From: Trichosphaerium sp. ATCC 40318
Taxonomy: Eukaryota > Discosea > Flabellinia > Trichosidae
Reading direction: 5' to 3'
Assembly (NCBI GenBank): GCA_038496445.1
Contig: JALMLS010000132.1
Coordinates: forward strand, 1 to 23,145
DNA length: 23,145 nt
Each line of letters starts with the position of its first letter. The first letter of the stretch is position 1. Position numbers and translations under genes: made by a program. Below, piece by piece: positions 1-8,943 of this stretch. The notes beneath the pieces were generated by a model. The model was given only the letters and a program-made list of their open reading frames with translations, did not search any database and was not told where the DNA came from.

Positions 1-255
1 GGAGGATCAGCAGCGGCATCTGGTTGAGGGTTGGGCTCATGTGGTGGAAGATTAGTAGTGGCATCTGGTTGAGGGTTGGGTTCATGAGGAGGATTAGCAG
101 TGGCATCTGGTTGAGGGTTGGGTTCATGAGGAGGATTAGCAGTGGCATCTGGTTGAGGGTTGGGTTCATGAGGAGGATTAGCAGTGGCATCTGGTTGAGG
201 GTTGGGTTCATGAGGAGGATTAGCAGCGGCATCTGGTTGAGGATTGGGTTCATGT
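1..255 (-). repeat. 42-nt tandem repeat coding for a Pro-rich 14-residue unit
   Basis: Six head-to-tail units start at 1, 43, 88, 130, 172 and 214. Five are 42 nt and the second is 45 nt. On the minus strand each codes for a unit like HEPNPQPDATANPP in the last exon of the left-edge gene. The middle units are nearly identical, which suggests recent expansion by slippage or unequal exchange. The array continues to the window edge, so its full length is unknown. The open reading frame on the opposite strand is only its shadow. Confidence 0.9.
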
Positions 256-3211
256 GGTGGACCATGTGCATCACGCTGACGACGAAGACGATGACGATGA
301 TTAGGAGGGGGTTGGTTATTGTCGATAATAGTGAAACGAAAGTCAGGATTGCTCAGCCTAAAACGTGCAAGAGCAGCATTGAATGAAGCATTCATATGCC
401 GAGTATCACGAGACCCATCAGGCATAATCCGTTGCTTGTGAATAACATCTAGATCATCAGCCATCATATGTTTCTCATCGCTATCAGGTGTACTATAGTC
501 CTCTGAACTGTCGGAACTGTCGTCACTGCCTCCCTCGATGATAGGTGGGTCAACATAGCCTGAAGGCATGTCTCCATCCCACTGTGGGTATTCATCAATG
601 TGTTTTGTTGACTCTACCATCCTTTTAATGGTGGCTGCCATCGTTTTTGATGTGGGGAGTTTATCACGGTATCGTTCTCTTCTTCGTTTCCCAAAAAAAT
701 CAACTACAAAAAAAAAAAAGAGAGTTAGTTACAAAGTTTCAAACAGTATTTTGTGGTGACGTACGCATATTATTCTTGCCTCCCAAAGGATAAAATACAT
801 GATCTACAAAGCGAGCTACACTCACTAGGCTTACATTAGTGAAACTAGCCTCAAATCTTCCACTCCATATGCCCGTTGCAAACAACAAGTCCAAATTAAA
901 GCTTGCAGCATCTCGATACGCCCGTGAGCGAATTATTTCCATGCCTTGGTACGTCTCACCCAAACGAAACTCTTCCATAATGTTGTGTATCTGCGTGTAC
1001 AGTTAGGCCAAAAGAGAAAGATCGGTTTTGGGTTTGTTTAATCTACGTACATTGTCCAGTATGTGGTCACAACAGATAAATTTTCGTACAACAGCCCCTG
1101 CGTTTGACTTAACACGTCCTTGTCTAATTGCAAGCAACAGCTATAACCTTTATGAGTCCAACAAAGGGTGCAAAGGTTAAATAGAAACATACTTGGCTTG
1201 CAGCAATTGTGTTGTGACAGAACACTCTATTGGCAAATATCTTGTAGGGAAAGCCTGCCACCTTTACACCGTTTTCGAAAAGCTAAAAGAATGTCAGTCA
1301 ATGTCAATGAACGTCCATAACGTACAATGTCCAACTTTGCTTCATGCTCTTTAAACAAGGTGAGGTTTTGTATCACAAAAAAACACGATTTCATAAACAG
1401 CTTTATTCCCTGTGGTTTAAAGATCTTGGATGCCTGTGAAATACACACAACATGTTTCTTTAGCTATAAACATTTAAAAGACTAAAAATACCTAGAGTGA
1501 AACACTGTACATACCTCGTGCCAGCGTTTATCATCAAGCAGATATTTTGGCTTCCAGTCTCTCCAACGTGGACGTGGTACTGTTTTGCCTTCTGCTTGTT
1601 GCTCTTTGGTGTAGTCTGCATGTAACCTTCTGAACTTCTTCCACAGCCTTTGTACCTTAATGCTGTATGTGTAGGGAACTACACACAAATTAGCTTTGTA
1701 TAAAAGGGCAGCTCTTGTTAGTTCACCATACCGACTTGTTGCTGTATGTCGTTATCGTGTATAATCTTGTCTAGCGCATTATGGTAGCCAGTGTACGGAT
1801 TCAAGAAGGTGATGTTTTTCAGTACCACACCGTACGCTTTGCATTTAAGGCTAATACATCTTGTTTAGTAGGTATTTGAGAAGAAGGCTACGCACGCAAA
1901 GTCAGCCAAACAGCAGTGTGCCCCATCTCCCAGTATGAGTGCGTCTGTACCTTTAACTTTCACCCACATTGCAGTATACGCTTTGTCAATGAACGTGGAG
2001 TCTAATAAGCAAGTGAGTGTACACACTAATTGCAACAAAAGAACGTACCTGAATTACGAACAAAATTAACTTTCTGCAGAAAGTTTTTCAACGTGTAGTC
2101 TCTCACAGACAAAAAGCCAACCACATCAAAGAGATACCAAATCATATGCCGCATATATCTTTTGAGTTTTGGGGTTCTTGTTTTGTGTAAGGCGTAGTAA
2201 TCGTCTTTTTTCAACTCTTCAAAGCTTAATAAAGATGTTAGAACTAATTTTTATCTTTCAAATTAAAAACAATATGTTGTACGCCGGTATAATGGCCTTG
2301 TAATTCTGTAATGATTCCAATATCAGAGACATTTTATAATACTTTGTGGCAGCATATTGGTGTACAGGAGGAGTCAGTTGTTTGAGACAAAAGGCTCTAG
2401 CCAAGCGCCCTTTTTCAGCCAATATTCTGTATGTAAAAAACTTGGTGGTGCGCTCGTGAATGAAGGTCTCTGTCAAAACAGAAAGTTCGTCGTCCTTAAC
2501 ACGTTTCAAATTGATAACCTTGAACCAGTCGCGGTTGGGGTCTTGCAAAATGGTCAATGCATCGCTAAGAGTGGTTTGTTCCTAACATTAAATTAAAAAC
2601 AATAGCAATCAAAAAAATGTAGTGTAGAAATGAGAAATATTACTTATGTACGTACTGCTGTGCCAGCGTCATGGCCACGTAGCTCTTCCTGTACCTCTTC
2701 TGTCAAACGGTTACGTAATATTTCTTTTATCTCCACTGGGTCGCGCAATTTGCCGTATGCACCGTGCTGTGTAAGTTTTAGCTCTCTAAAGGTGAGTTAA
2801 CGTTAAAAATACAAAATCGAGGTTTTCAAAGGGCCAAGTTATACAAAACAACCACGTACTTGTAGAGCAAGTTTGTTTCTCCCTTCTTTGTTATCAAACT
2901 GTTCAAGTTTTCTGCATTCCAATGATTTAGCGTGTCCCCAGCCACAAACCTGCGTATGCGATAGTGGGTTTCCAAACAAGCTAATACAGGTAAAATACGT
3001 TAGTTTGTTAAAAAAAATAGACAAAACTAGACAACAGTGCAGTTTTTACGCCTGGCACGTTGTAAAAAGTTATAAAGTAGTGAAAAACTGACGCACGTGC
3101 GTTGCTGTCTATAATCCTCTCCTTATCTTGTTTGTACCAACTTGCTTCCAATGCAAGCCTACTAGCAAAGCACGGTACATCCATAGCATCTAGATTAACA
3201 ACCGTTGACAT
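1..3211 (-). CDS. Multi-exon protein of unknown function, long member of the A/B/C family (3' end off window)
   Basis: I do not recognise this protein. Thirteen exons join with a consistent frame: 3211-3097, 2980-2860, 2785-2656, 2581-2283, 2224-2049, 2001-1896, 1850-1732, 1678-1515, 1433-1326, 1282-1193, 1140-1051, 990-765 and 703 to the window edge. They give about 815 residues so far. Introns are 43-116 nt, mostly GTACGT/GTGCGT to AG with CTAAC-like branch sites. Exons 1-7 (about 300 residues) have no relative in the window. Exons 8-12 match exons 2-6 of the genes at 18-22.6 kb: a Trp-containing segment (RPRWRDWKPKYLL), FVIQNLTLFKEH, PYKIFANRVF, LLLAIRQGRV and ASFNLDLLF. Exon 13 is basic (FGKRRRERYRDKL), then acidic (SDDSSDSSED), then a Pro-rich tandem repeat. 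The ATG at 3211 is the first in frame; an earlier exon cannot be excluded. No signal peptide or clear membrane segment is seen. The exon model is strong; function is unknown. Confidence 0.8.
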
Positions 3212-3667
3212 ATACCTCTTTATTTTTGAGTTAAGTCACCCTAGCACTCAGTACAAGAAGCAAAATTCCACATTTACCATTTCCTACCAATAAAAGCGCT
3301 TACATGTACCTTTAGCGCTGAAACCGAAAAAAGTGCTCACGTGAATTCACTTCAGTGAATACTAGCCTCGAAAACCGAACTTTTGCTAGCAGCGCTGAAT
3401 CTTTCTCAGGTACTTTGTTTTAGTCTTACGAACGTTTTTTAACCAGGTATACCATTCATAGAAAGTTAAAACGGTTACCATGCCCTAAACACACTGCTTC
3501 CGTGCAAAAACGGTGTGAACATGTGGAGACAAAAATTTTTGCACACAGGGAAGCCACTTCGCTTTGTATTAAGTGAAAGCTTACCCAACACACCCAACGT
3601 GCCATACAGCGTACGCCTGTGTCGTTACCTCAAACTTTGCATTTGTTGATGGCACGTGGAAAATGTT

Positions 3668-3709
3668 TTTCACTGAACAGGTTTCTGGCTGGAGACGTGT
3701 TCAGTGAAA
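3668..3709. repeat. 12-bp perfect inverted repeat
   Basis: TTTCACTGAACA (3668-3679) faces its exact complement TGTTCAGTGAAA (3698-3709) across an 18-nt spacer. A shorter palindrome with the same half-site core (ATTCACTTCAGTGAAT) lies at 3345-3360. The shared CACT...AGTG half-site could be a protein-binding element. Confidence 0.75.
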
Positions 3710-3742
3710 CTGATATTGTGAAACTTGTGCTGCACAAAATTG

Positions 3743-3805
3743 CATGGTTGATGAGCGTGGCGCTACAAAACTGTTTTTGTTGTAACGCCACGCTCACCAA
3801 CCATG
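3743..3805. repeat. 26-bp near-perfect hairpin
   Basis: The left arm at 3743-3768 begins CATGGTTGATGAGCGTGG. The right arm at 3780-3805 is its complement with two mismatches, and the loop is 11 nt. Short open frames cross it on both strands but show no coding character. It could be a transcribed hairpin, the relic of a palindromic element or a recombination product. Confidence 0.85.
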
Positions 3806-3984
3806 TTTTATTTTGTTTTTCAAGCTCATAAAGCTTGGTCAACAATATTAAGCACTACGTTGGACCTTAAAGCAACTATGAAGTGTGGTGAGCATGATTT
3901 ACAAGCAATTACAGCTTGTACCGCATATTTGCGGCGAAATGCGAAAAAACAGGTACAAACAAAGCTGAAACATCACGCAATGAG

Positions 3985-4241
3985 ATGAAATCAACGCAAA
4001 GTGGTGAACCGGTACGTTGTAGCGCAATCCATCTTTTGTTGTCACTTGTGGTGGCAGTTTTGTACGTAACTAACCTTAGAATAGGCGCAGAAGCGCAAGG
4101 AGCAACAAACGGTACGTACTTTGTGCTAACAAGCAAATTTGTTTTTTTTTTGCTGATCTGCATTCGTTTGCATTGTATCCATCCTCTAATCACTAAATAG
4201 AAGCGTTTGCGATCATTGTGTTTAAGTTGATACCATCTTAA
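3985..4241 (+). CDS. Possible small membrane-anchored protein, two exons
   Basis: Exons 3985-4111 and 4201-4241 join in phase 1 through a GTACGT...AAATAG intron of 89 nt and give about 55 residues. Residues 13-31 are hydrophobic (SAIHLLLSLVVAVLYVTNL), like a signal peptide or membrane anchor. The donor is a consensus match and CTAAC/CTAATCAC sequences could serve as branch site. There is no relative in the window, the protein is short, and the opposite strand is also open for 124 codons (3909-4283). It may instead be noncoding 5' sequence of the gene starting at 4428. Confidence 0.22.
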
Positions 4242-4427
4242 CACAAACTTCATTACAAACACGGAGAACGCAACCACACACACCTTGGGGAGCTTAATCG
4301 AACAAGTACGTTGTTTTTGAGCGCGCGAGGGCGCAAATAGCGTATTGCAGCTCTAAACGCTCAACTTTAGCTAGAAAAAAGTGCTGTGACCTCGTCTTTG
4401 CATATTCCGACGAGTTTGCGTTTAAAG

Positions 4428-7307
4428 ATGGCTGAAAACCCACCTGTACGATCAACGCGTTAGAAACCATCTCCTATTCATTCTTAACTCTTTTTTAGGC
4501 ATGCAAACGCCAAATGGGACTACAAAACTGTACGTAATTCTCTTTTCCGTTTTTATCGCTTTTACGGCGTCTACAACTCTAAAAAAAAGCAACAGCGCGA
4601 AAAAAACCAACGGTTAGTTTTTTATTTTGTGTTCGAAACAAACTGTACACCATTTCTTCTACTTTTTCATTTCAGCGCCTTCTTGGCCGTTTTCAACGCC
4701 TTTTTCATCAAATTTACACACAATAGGCTAAAAACGCTTATTTCTGTTTTAGATTTTACAGGCGTGAGTTTAATCGCTACACAAGACCCTGTAATCAACA
4801 GCGCCAACTCAATCGCAGAAAAAGATGCTTTGCTGTTGCCCATGGACATTGTACGATTAGAGGGCTTCATAACGTCCAGAGATGTCCTGTCCCCTGAAGA
4901 AAAACAGTAATACCTTTGCTACTGCCTTCACTCACTTGTTTAGGTTAATTGGCCCTTTTCATGGCAGTTCAGACCTAGTACTAGCTCACGAAGGTTCAAA
5001 GTTGTACGTACAGAGTTTTATTTTCCTTCTTCTTTTCTTGTTTACATGCGTTATTACAATTACACATTTCTGCTGTGCTTGCAGCTGTAGTTAGCGTGAC
5101 ATTGATTATCTCTCTGTTGCACGTTGCCTCACTGATTATTCTTTGGGGTTGAATCTACGCTGTGTTGCTTGTAATGGCTTGAGTGTTTTGTTTTCTCTCT
5201 TTTCTGCTTTTGAATTGCCTTTTGGATGTCACCCAACTACATTGAGCAGGACATTGATCATCTCTGTCCTGTGTTGTGCCCATTGATCATCCTCTGGGAC
5301 TGAACGTGTTCGTCTGTGGTGGCGTTGCATTGGATAATTCAATTCATTTTTCATTTCTCTTTTTTTTTTATCCTCCTTTCTTGCAACTACCCTTTGAGCG
5401 TCGCCCAAACAACTCTGAGCAAGACACTGATCATCTCTGTCCTGTGTTGTGCCCATTGATCATCCTCTGGGACTGAACGTGTTCGTTGTGGTGCCGTTGT
5501 AGAGTATTTTTCAAGTTGGCAACATCATTTCTTGTTTTATTTTGCGTTTTTCTTCTATTGTATTTCACCTACCGCTTTCTTATTTACTTTATAGTCCTCT
5601 GCAACAATTTAAAGACCAATTGGAAGCTATAAACCCCTCATCACCGACCTCACTGTTGAAAGCCATAAGCGACGTGTTTGATATGTTTGATGACACACGA
5701 GATATGCCTTTGGAAAGTGCAGTAATAGAAGAGTTGATGATACCGATGAAAGCAGAGCAAAAACAGTTAATACACCAAACATTGGTACGGTAGATGTATC
5801 TCCTGTAGCCACGGTGCTTATTGTTTGAGGTAGAGCCAACATTTGGACTTTTTATATGCCAATTACAACGCTTGCTACTACTCTCCTAGCCAACGTAAGC
5901 GCATGTTGGCGGCCTGTTTTCTTTTTTATCGGTATTGTTTCGATTTCTAAAGTGAATAGATAGATACTTACTGTATTTTTAGCTTGTTGTATAAACCTGG
6001 CCTGACATCTAGACACAGAAGAAGTAGAAAAGTGAGAGAGAAAAAGAAGCAGCTTGCAGCTTGGGTACTGACAAACAGTGCATTCTATTCTTTATTAGGA
6101 CTTTTTGTGATAACACTACGCTTTAGAGCCATTTCCAAGCGGTGTATTTTTTACGTGTCAACTGCAGTTTGTGCAACGATTCCGCCAAAACGGTTCCCTT
6201 TGGCAACAAGGTGGCCGATAGCGTCTTTTTTAACAACCACTATCCCATATGCACTTACGGTTATGGCGATGAGGACAGTTACAGGCAAGCACCACGCCAT
6301 TCGTCAAACAGATGCTTACTTTTGGTAGCAAGTCCAAGTTGAAGATAATCACCGTTGGTTACAATGGCTCTCTAAGAGATAATCGCCTCAAAGGTGATTT
6401 AAAAAAGTTGCACAAAGGTTACGTGGACGACTCTAATGGCATCTCACTGGCAGCTGCTGCGGAGCTGAAGCGATTGGCCAACCACTACTTCGATGAGGTA
6501 CTAAAGAGATGCTGCAACACAACGCGTATACTAACACCTGTTACAAGCCATCACCGCCAAGTATGTATGGAAGGGAAAAACCCAAAAGGTACAGCACTTT
6601 GGGTCACTCCTATTACCGCCTTTACACCTTGGGTTTGGATCTGCTGAATTGCAGTTATGACACTGAGAAGGAAAACAGAGCGTTACACTTGGATTTGCTG
6701 TGTGCATACGCTACCAATCCTCACTGGGGCAAGGTCTCGGACGCTTGGAAGATGAGCGACAAATCCACGAAAGCCTGCAAAGCATTTCTTCAGAACAAAG
6801 GTGTGCTTGCTTTTCTTTTTTTTTTTGTTTTGTTTTATTTACCATTTCAATCACCAACCCCTCTTCAAGGAGCAAGAGAGTACCTGGCGCAGAGATTTCA
6901 CCCATTGGCAGTCAACAGGTTACGTCAATTGAACCCTCACGTAATGTTCACTGGCCTTCATGAACAATGGCTTAAATTATTGCCAGGCACTCCTGTCTAC
7001 AAATGGAAGCATTTGATCATGGTACTTGCACATTTTTGTGGCTTTAAACTGCGTGTATACCCAAAAAACTCATTCCATTTAGATCCAAAAAGAAGTGAAA
7101 TCTATACAAGTGCTTTGTACAGTGTTGCGCTGGCCCGTGCTTAGCGATCCCAACCAAAAGAAACAACACCACTGCATAGTGTTCAACATAGCGCCTTGTC
7201 AACAACCTTTTGGATGCATGAAGTACGAGCAAATACCTTTTCTAGTGCGAACATACTACAAGCCAGAGATTGAAAAGTTTTTAAAAGAGTACAACTATAC
7301 TAAATAA
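4428..7307 (+). CDS. 14-exon protein of unknown function with a Cys cluster (about 536 residues)
   Basis: I do not recognise this protein. Exons: 4428-4445, 4499-4529, 4596-4612, 4676-4688, 4762-4906, 4944-5003, 5595-5784, 5834-5931, 5983-6064, 6127-6284, 6329-6497, 6548-6800, 6870-7021 and 7083-7307; the sum is 1611 nt, an exact codon multiple. The frame is best supported from 4762 onward. The 13-nt fourth exon, with a weak GTTTTC donor, is the least certain part. The intron at 6285-6328 is GC-AG (donor GCAAGC, branch TGCTTACT). The intron at 6498-6547 has an ATACTAACA branch site. The middle holds a basic stretch (SRHRRSRKVREKKKQ) followed by VNCSLCND and HYPICTYGYG, possibly metal binding. 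The C-terminus is rich in aromatic and basic residues (LVRTYYKPEIEKFL). The stop codon overlaps AATAAA. No membrane segment is evident. Apparent frame breaks near 6310, 6540 and 7130 all disappear with these introns, so the gene looks intact. Confidence 0.7.
5098..5486. repeat. Tandem repeat inside a 591-nt intron
   Basis: A 64-nt block starting GACATTGATCATCTCTG at 5250 recurs at 5423 with one mismatch, a period of 173. A more diverged version (GACATTGATTATCTCTC) starts at 5098. Each is followed by a pyrimidine-rich stretch and a conserved ...GAGCA(G/A) end. The block lies in the intron 5004-5594, whose removal joins flanking exons in phase (SK-F-PLQQ). In the first unit an alternative acceptor near 5090 would code for a hydrophobic tail (SVTLIISLLHVASLIILWG) and a stop, so an alternative membrane-anchored end is possible. 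The later units lost that frame. Confidence 0.75.
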
Positions 7308-7308
7308 A
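7303..7308 (+). terminator. AATAAA overlapping the stop codon
   Basis: AATAAA overlaps the TAA stop of the 14-exon gene, followed by a C-rich then A-rich stretch. It is the likely cleavage and polyadenylation signal. Confidence 0.5.
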
Positions 7309-7444
7309 TACATTTCCCCAAAAAAAGTGCTACTTTAGTTTTTTTAGCCTACAAAAGCTGCATAAGAGACGATCTATGACTTGAACACATTTATTTACTA
7401 CAGGTGACTATTTTACAGAGGCTACACCACGACACACAACTATT

Positions 7445-8813
7445 ATGGAGCGTACGTATAACGATCAGCAAAAAAATTAACGGTTTTTTTTAAAATTATT
7501 TTCAAAAAACGATAAAACGCAATAATACCGTTTCGTACCGTATTAGCGCTACAAACCTTCTTTTTACCTTTTAAAATTATTAGTTTTTTGCCCCTTTTTT
7601 CTAAAAACATGTTTTTCTTTTCATTGTCCTGTTAAAAAGTGCACTTACTGGTGTTTACCTACAAGAGCGTGCTTAAGAGTCGTATGTACATACTAACAAC
7701 TTCTCCTTGTAGGTGATCCCCCACCAAATGTAAATTTCTCAAATCCTGGATCTTTGAGACTCGTCTTCAAAGTAATAGATGGTCATGTTACTGTATCCTT
7801 AGTAAAACACAACATGGCACAATTTTCCTATAGCGAATCTGGTATAGACGATTCACAAATGGACATAGATGACCCTGGCTCAGACTCAGACTCAGACTTT
7901 CGCTCAGACTCAGACTCAGACTCAGACTTTCGCTCAGACTCAGACTCAGACTTTCACTTTGACTCTGACTCAGACTCAGACTCAGAATCAGACTCAGACT
8001 CTGACTCAGACTCAGACTCAGACTTTCACTTTGACTCTGACTCAGACTCTGACTCTGACTCTGATTCTGACCGTGACTCTGACTCTGACTACGTACCGTC
8101 AGGTTCTACAACTTCGGACTATAGCCAACTTCATGGAGATGACTCCGACTCTGATGACACACCGTCAAGTTTTACAACGGTTTCGCCTATGTCTACAGCT
8201 ACACCAAGTACTACGTACGTTTGGTAAGACAGAACACTGTTCTTACTTTCTTGTCAGCACAGAAGATGCCAGCACAGAAGATATACAAGAACACCTGCGG
8301 AAAAAATTTGCAAATGCTCCAGAAGCGTACATCAAAGTTGACCCAGTGTTCCCTGGGTTTTATGAATTAATAGCTCATCTAACAAACGCTACCCCTACAC
8401 CTACACCTATAACAGATACTGCGCACGTTTGGTAAGACAGAACAATGTTCTTACTTTCTTGTAGTGGATCTGACAGTGCAGAAGATTCAGATGAACAGCA
8501 ACTTTCAAATGCTCCAGAAGCCTACATCCAAGTTGATTCTGACTCTGACGCCAATAAGACACCCTCAGGTGCTACAACGGTTTCACCACCTAGACAAAAC
8601 ACTACGCACGTTTGGTAAAACGGAACAATGTTCTCATTTTCTTGTAGTGGATCTGACGACGCTTCAAGCTTTGAAATTACAATTCTTCACTCAGGTGACG
8701 AAGCAGAACCAATGCAGGGACAAGACCATAGCCCTGACATTCAGTCACAGGAGGAGGAGGAGGAAGAAAAAGTAGTTGACTTCTCTGTATTTTTATATTC
8801 ACAATCAGAATAG
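7445..8813 (+). CDS. Acidic Ser-Asp-repeat protein with duplicated terminal exons (about 335 residues)
   Basis: Exons 7445-7451, 7713-8223, 8258-8431, 8465-8614 and 8648-8813 total 1008 nt. The first intron is 261 nt with a perfect TACTAAC branch site 15 nt before the acceptor and no in-frame alternative. Residues from about 60 form a long (SD)n tract interrupted by F, R and H ([16 protein letters not shown]), typical of flexible, possibly phosphorylated nuclear or secreted regions. The last three introns are only 34, 33 and 33 nt, nearly identical in sequence (GTAAGACAGAACAATG...TTCTTGTAG) and all phase 2. Exons 3 and 4 both carry an NAPEAYI(K/Q)VD motif and end in (A/T)HVW/C, so they arose by tandem duplication. 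The C-terminus holds a Glu run and ends VFLYSQSE. Function is not recognisable. The start at 7445 gives only three residues in exon 1 and is tentative; an upstream exon at about 7404 is also open. Confidence 0.7.
7876..8091 (+). repeat. Ser-Asp codon repeat (GACTCA/GACTCT)n
   Basis: Hexamers GACTCA and GACTCT run for over 200 nt, punctuated by GACTTTCGC and GACTTTCACTTT, which themselves recur. GACTCA dominates the left half and GACTCT the right half, which suggests stepwise expansion of two subarrays. A second frame (Thr-Gln repeats) is also open across it but does not fit the splice model. Confidence 0.9.
8224..8647 (+). repeat. Tandem intron-exon module, three intron copies
   Basis: Three copies of an ultrashort intron (8224-8257, 8432-8464, 8615-8647) are each preceded by ACGTTTG and followed by an acidic exon. 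Two of the exons share NAPEAYI. Removing each intron keeps frame in the same phase; reading through any of them meets an in-frame TAA at the donor. Confidence 0.8.
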
Positions 8814-8839
8814 AAGAAAAAAAAAAAAAGCTACACAAC

Positions 8840-8881
8840 AATAAACTTTTTTTTAAAAATTAATTAGCTTTACTTTTTATT
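8840..8881. terminator. Back-to-back poly(A) signals of convergent genes
   Basis: AATAAA at 8840-8845 on the plus strand follows the Ser-Asp gene stop at 8813. AATAAA on the minus strand (8881-8876) follows the stop of the F-box/MORN gene at 8944. The two transcripts converge over about 130 nt. Confidence 0.5.
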
Positions 8882-8943
8882 GGCATAGATTTACACTTAT
8901 CACATTGACCAACAGGTGAAGCTACCACAATCTATCACTCACT

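Larger units (their letters stand above)
3212..4427. promoter_or_regulatory. Divergent intergenic region rich in inverted repeats
   Basis: This 1.2-kb stretch separates the minus-strand gene starting at 3211 from the plus-strand gene starting at 4428, so it should hold both promoters. It contains several inverted repeats: ATTCACT/AGTGAAT at 3345-3360, GTGCAAAAA near 3502 facing TTTTTGCAC near 3535, TTTCACTGAACA facing its complement at 3668-3709, and a 26-bp stem at 3743-3805. AGCGCTGAA occurs twice (about 3314 and 3392). TCACGTGA is present near 3337 and GCACGTG near 3093 and 3651. No TATA box is convincing. A possible small two-exon gene lies at 3985-4241. Confidence 0.5.

Noticed and set aside
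1-255. CRISPR array
   Set aside because: The units are contiguous with no unique spacers and code for a peptide repeat in a eukaryotic gene.
24-386. Plus-strand 120-codon frame with repeats
   Set aside because: It is the reverse of the Pro-rich repeat of the minus-strand gene, whose exon chain is consistent in phase.
739-978. A separate small gene at 739-978 and another ending at 1227
   Set aside because: Splicing at 1325-1283, 1192-1141 and 1050-991 merges them into one gene, supported by exon-by-exon similarity to copies B and C.
1051-1850. TnpB/Fanzor nuclease
   Set aside because: GDGAHCC and two Cys residues recalled the RuvC/zinc-ribbon region, but spacing and remaining motifs do not fit, while similarity to the local gene family does.
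3909-4283. Minus-strand 124-codon frame
   Set aside because: No splice context, odd composition, and opposite to a segment with good plus-strand splice signals; neither is convincing.
5276-5476. 66-codon frame within the repeat intron
   Set aside because: It spans a pyrimidine-rich spacer and diverged repeat units; flanking exons join in phase without it.
6300-7150. Frameshifts in the 14-exon gene near 6310, 6540 and 7130
   Set aside because: Each is resolved by an intron with matching phase (6285-6328, 6498-6547, 7022-7082).
7876-8091. Bacterial Sdr-type adhesin
   Set aside because: Only the low-complexity Ser-Asp tract resembles it; there is no signal peptide, A-domain or LPXTG, and the gene has introns.
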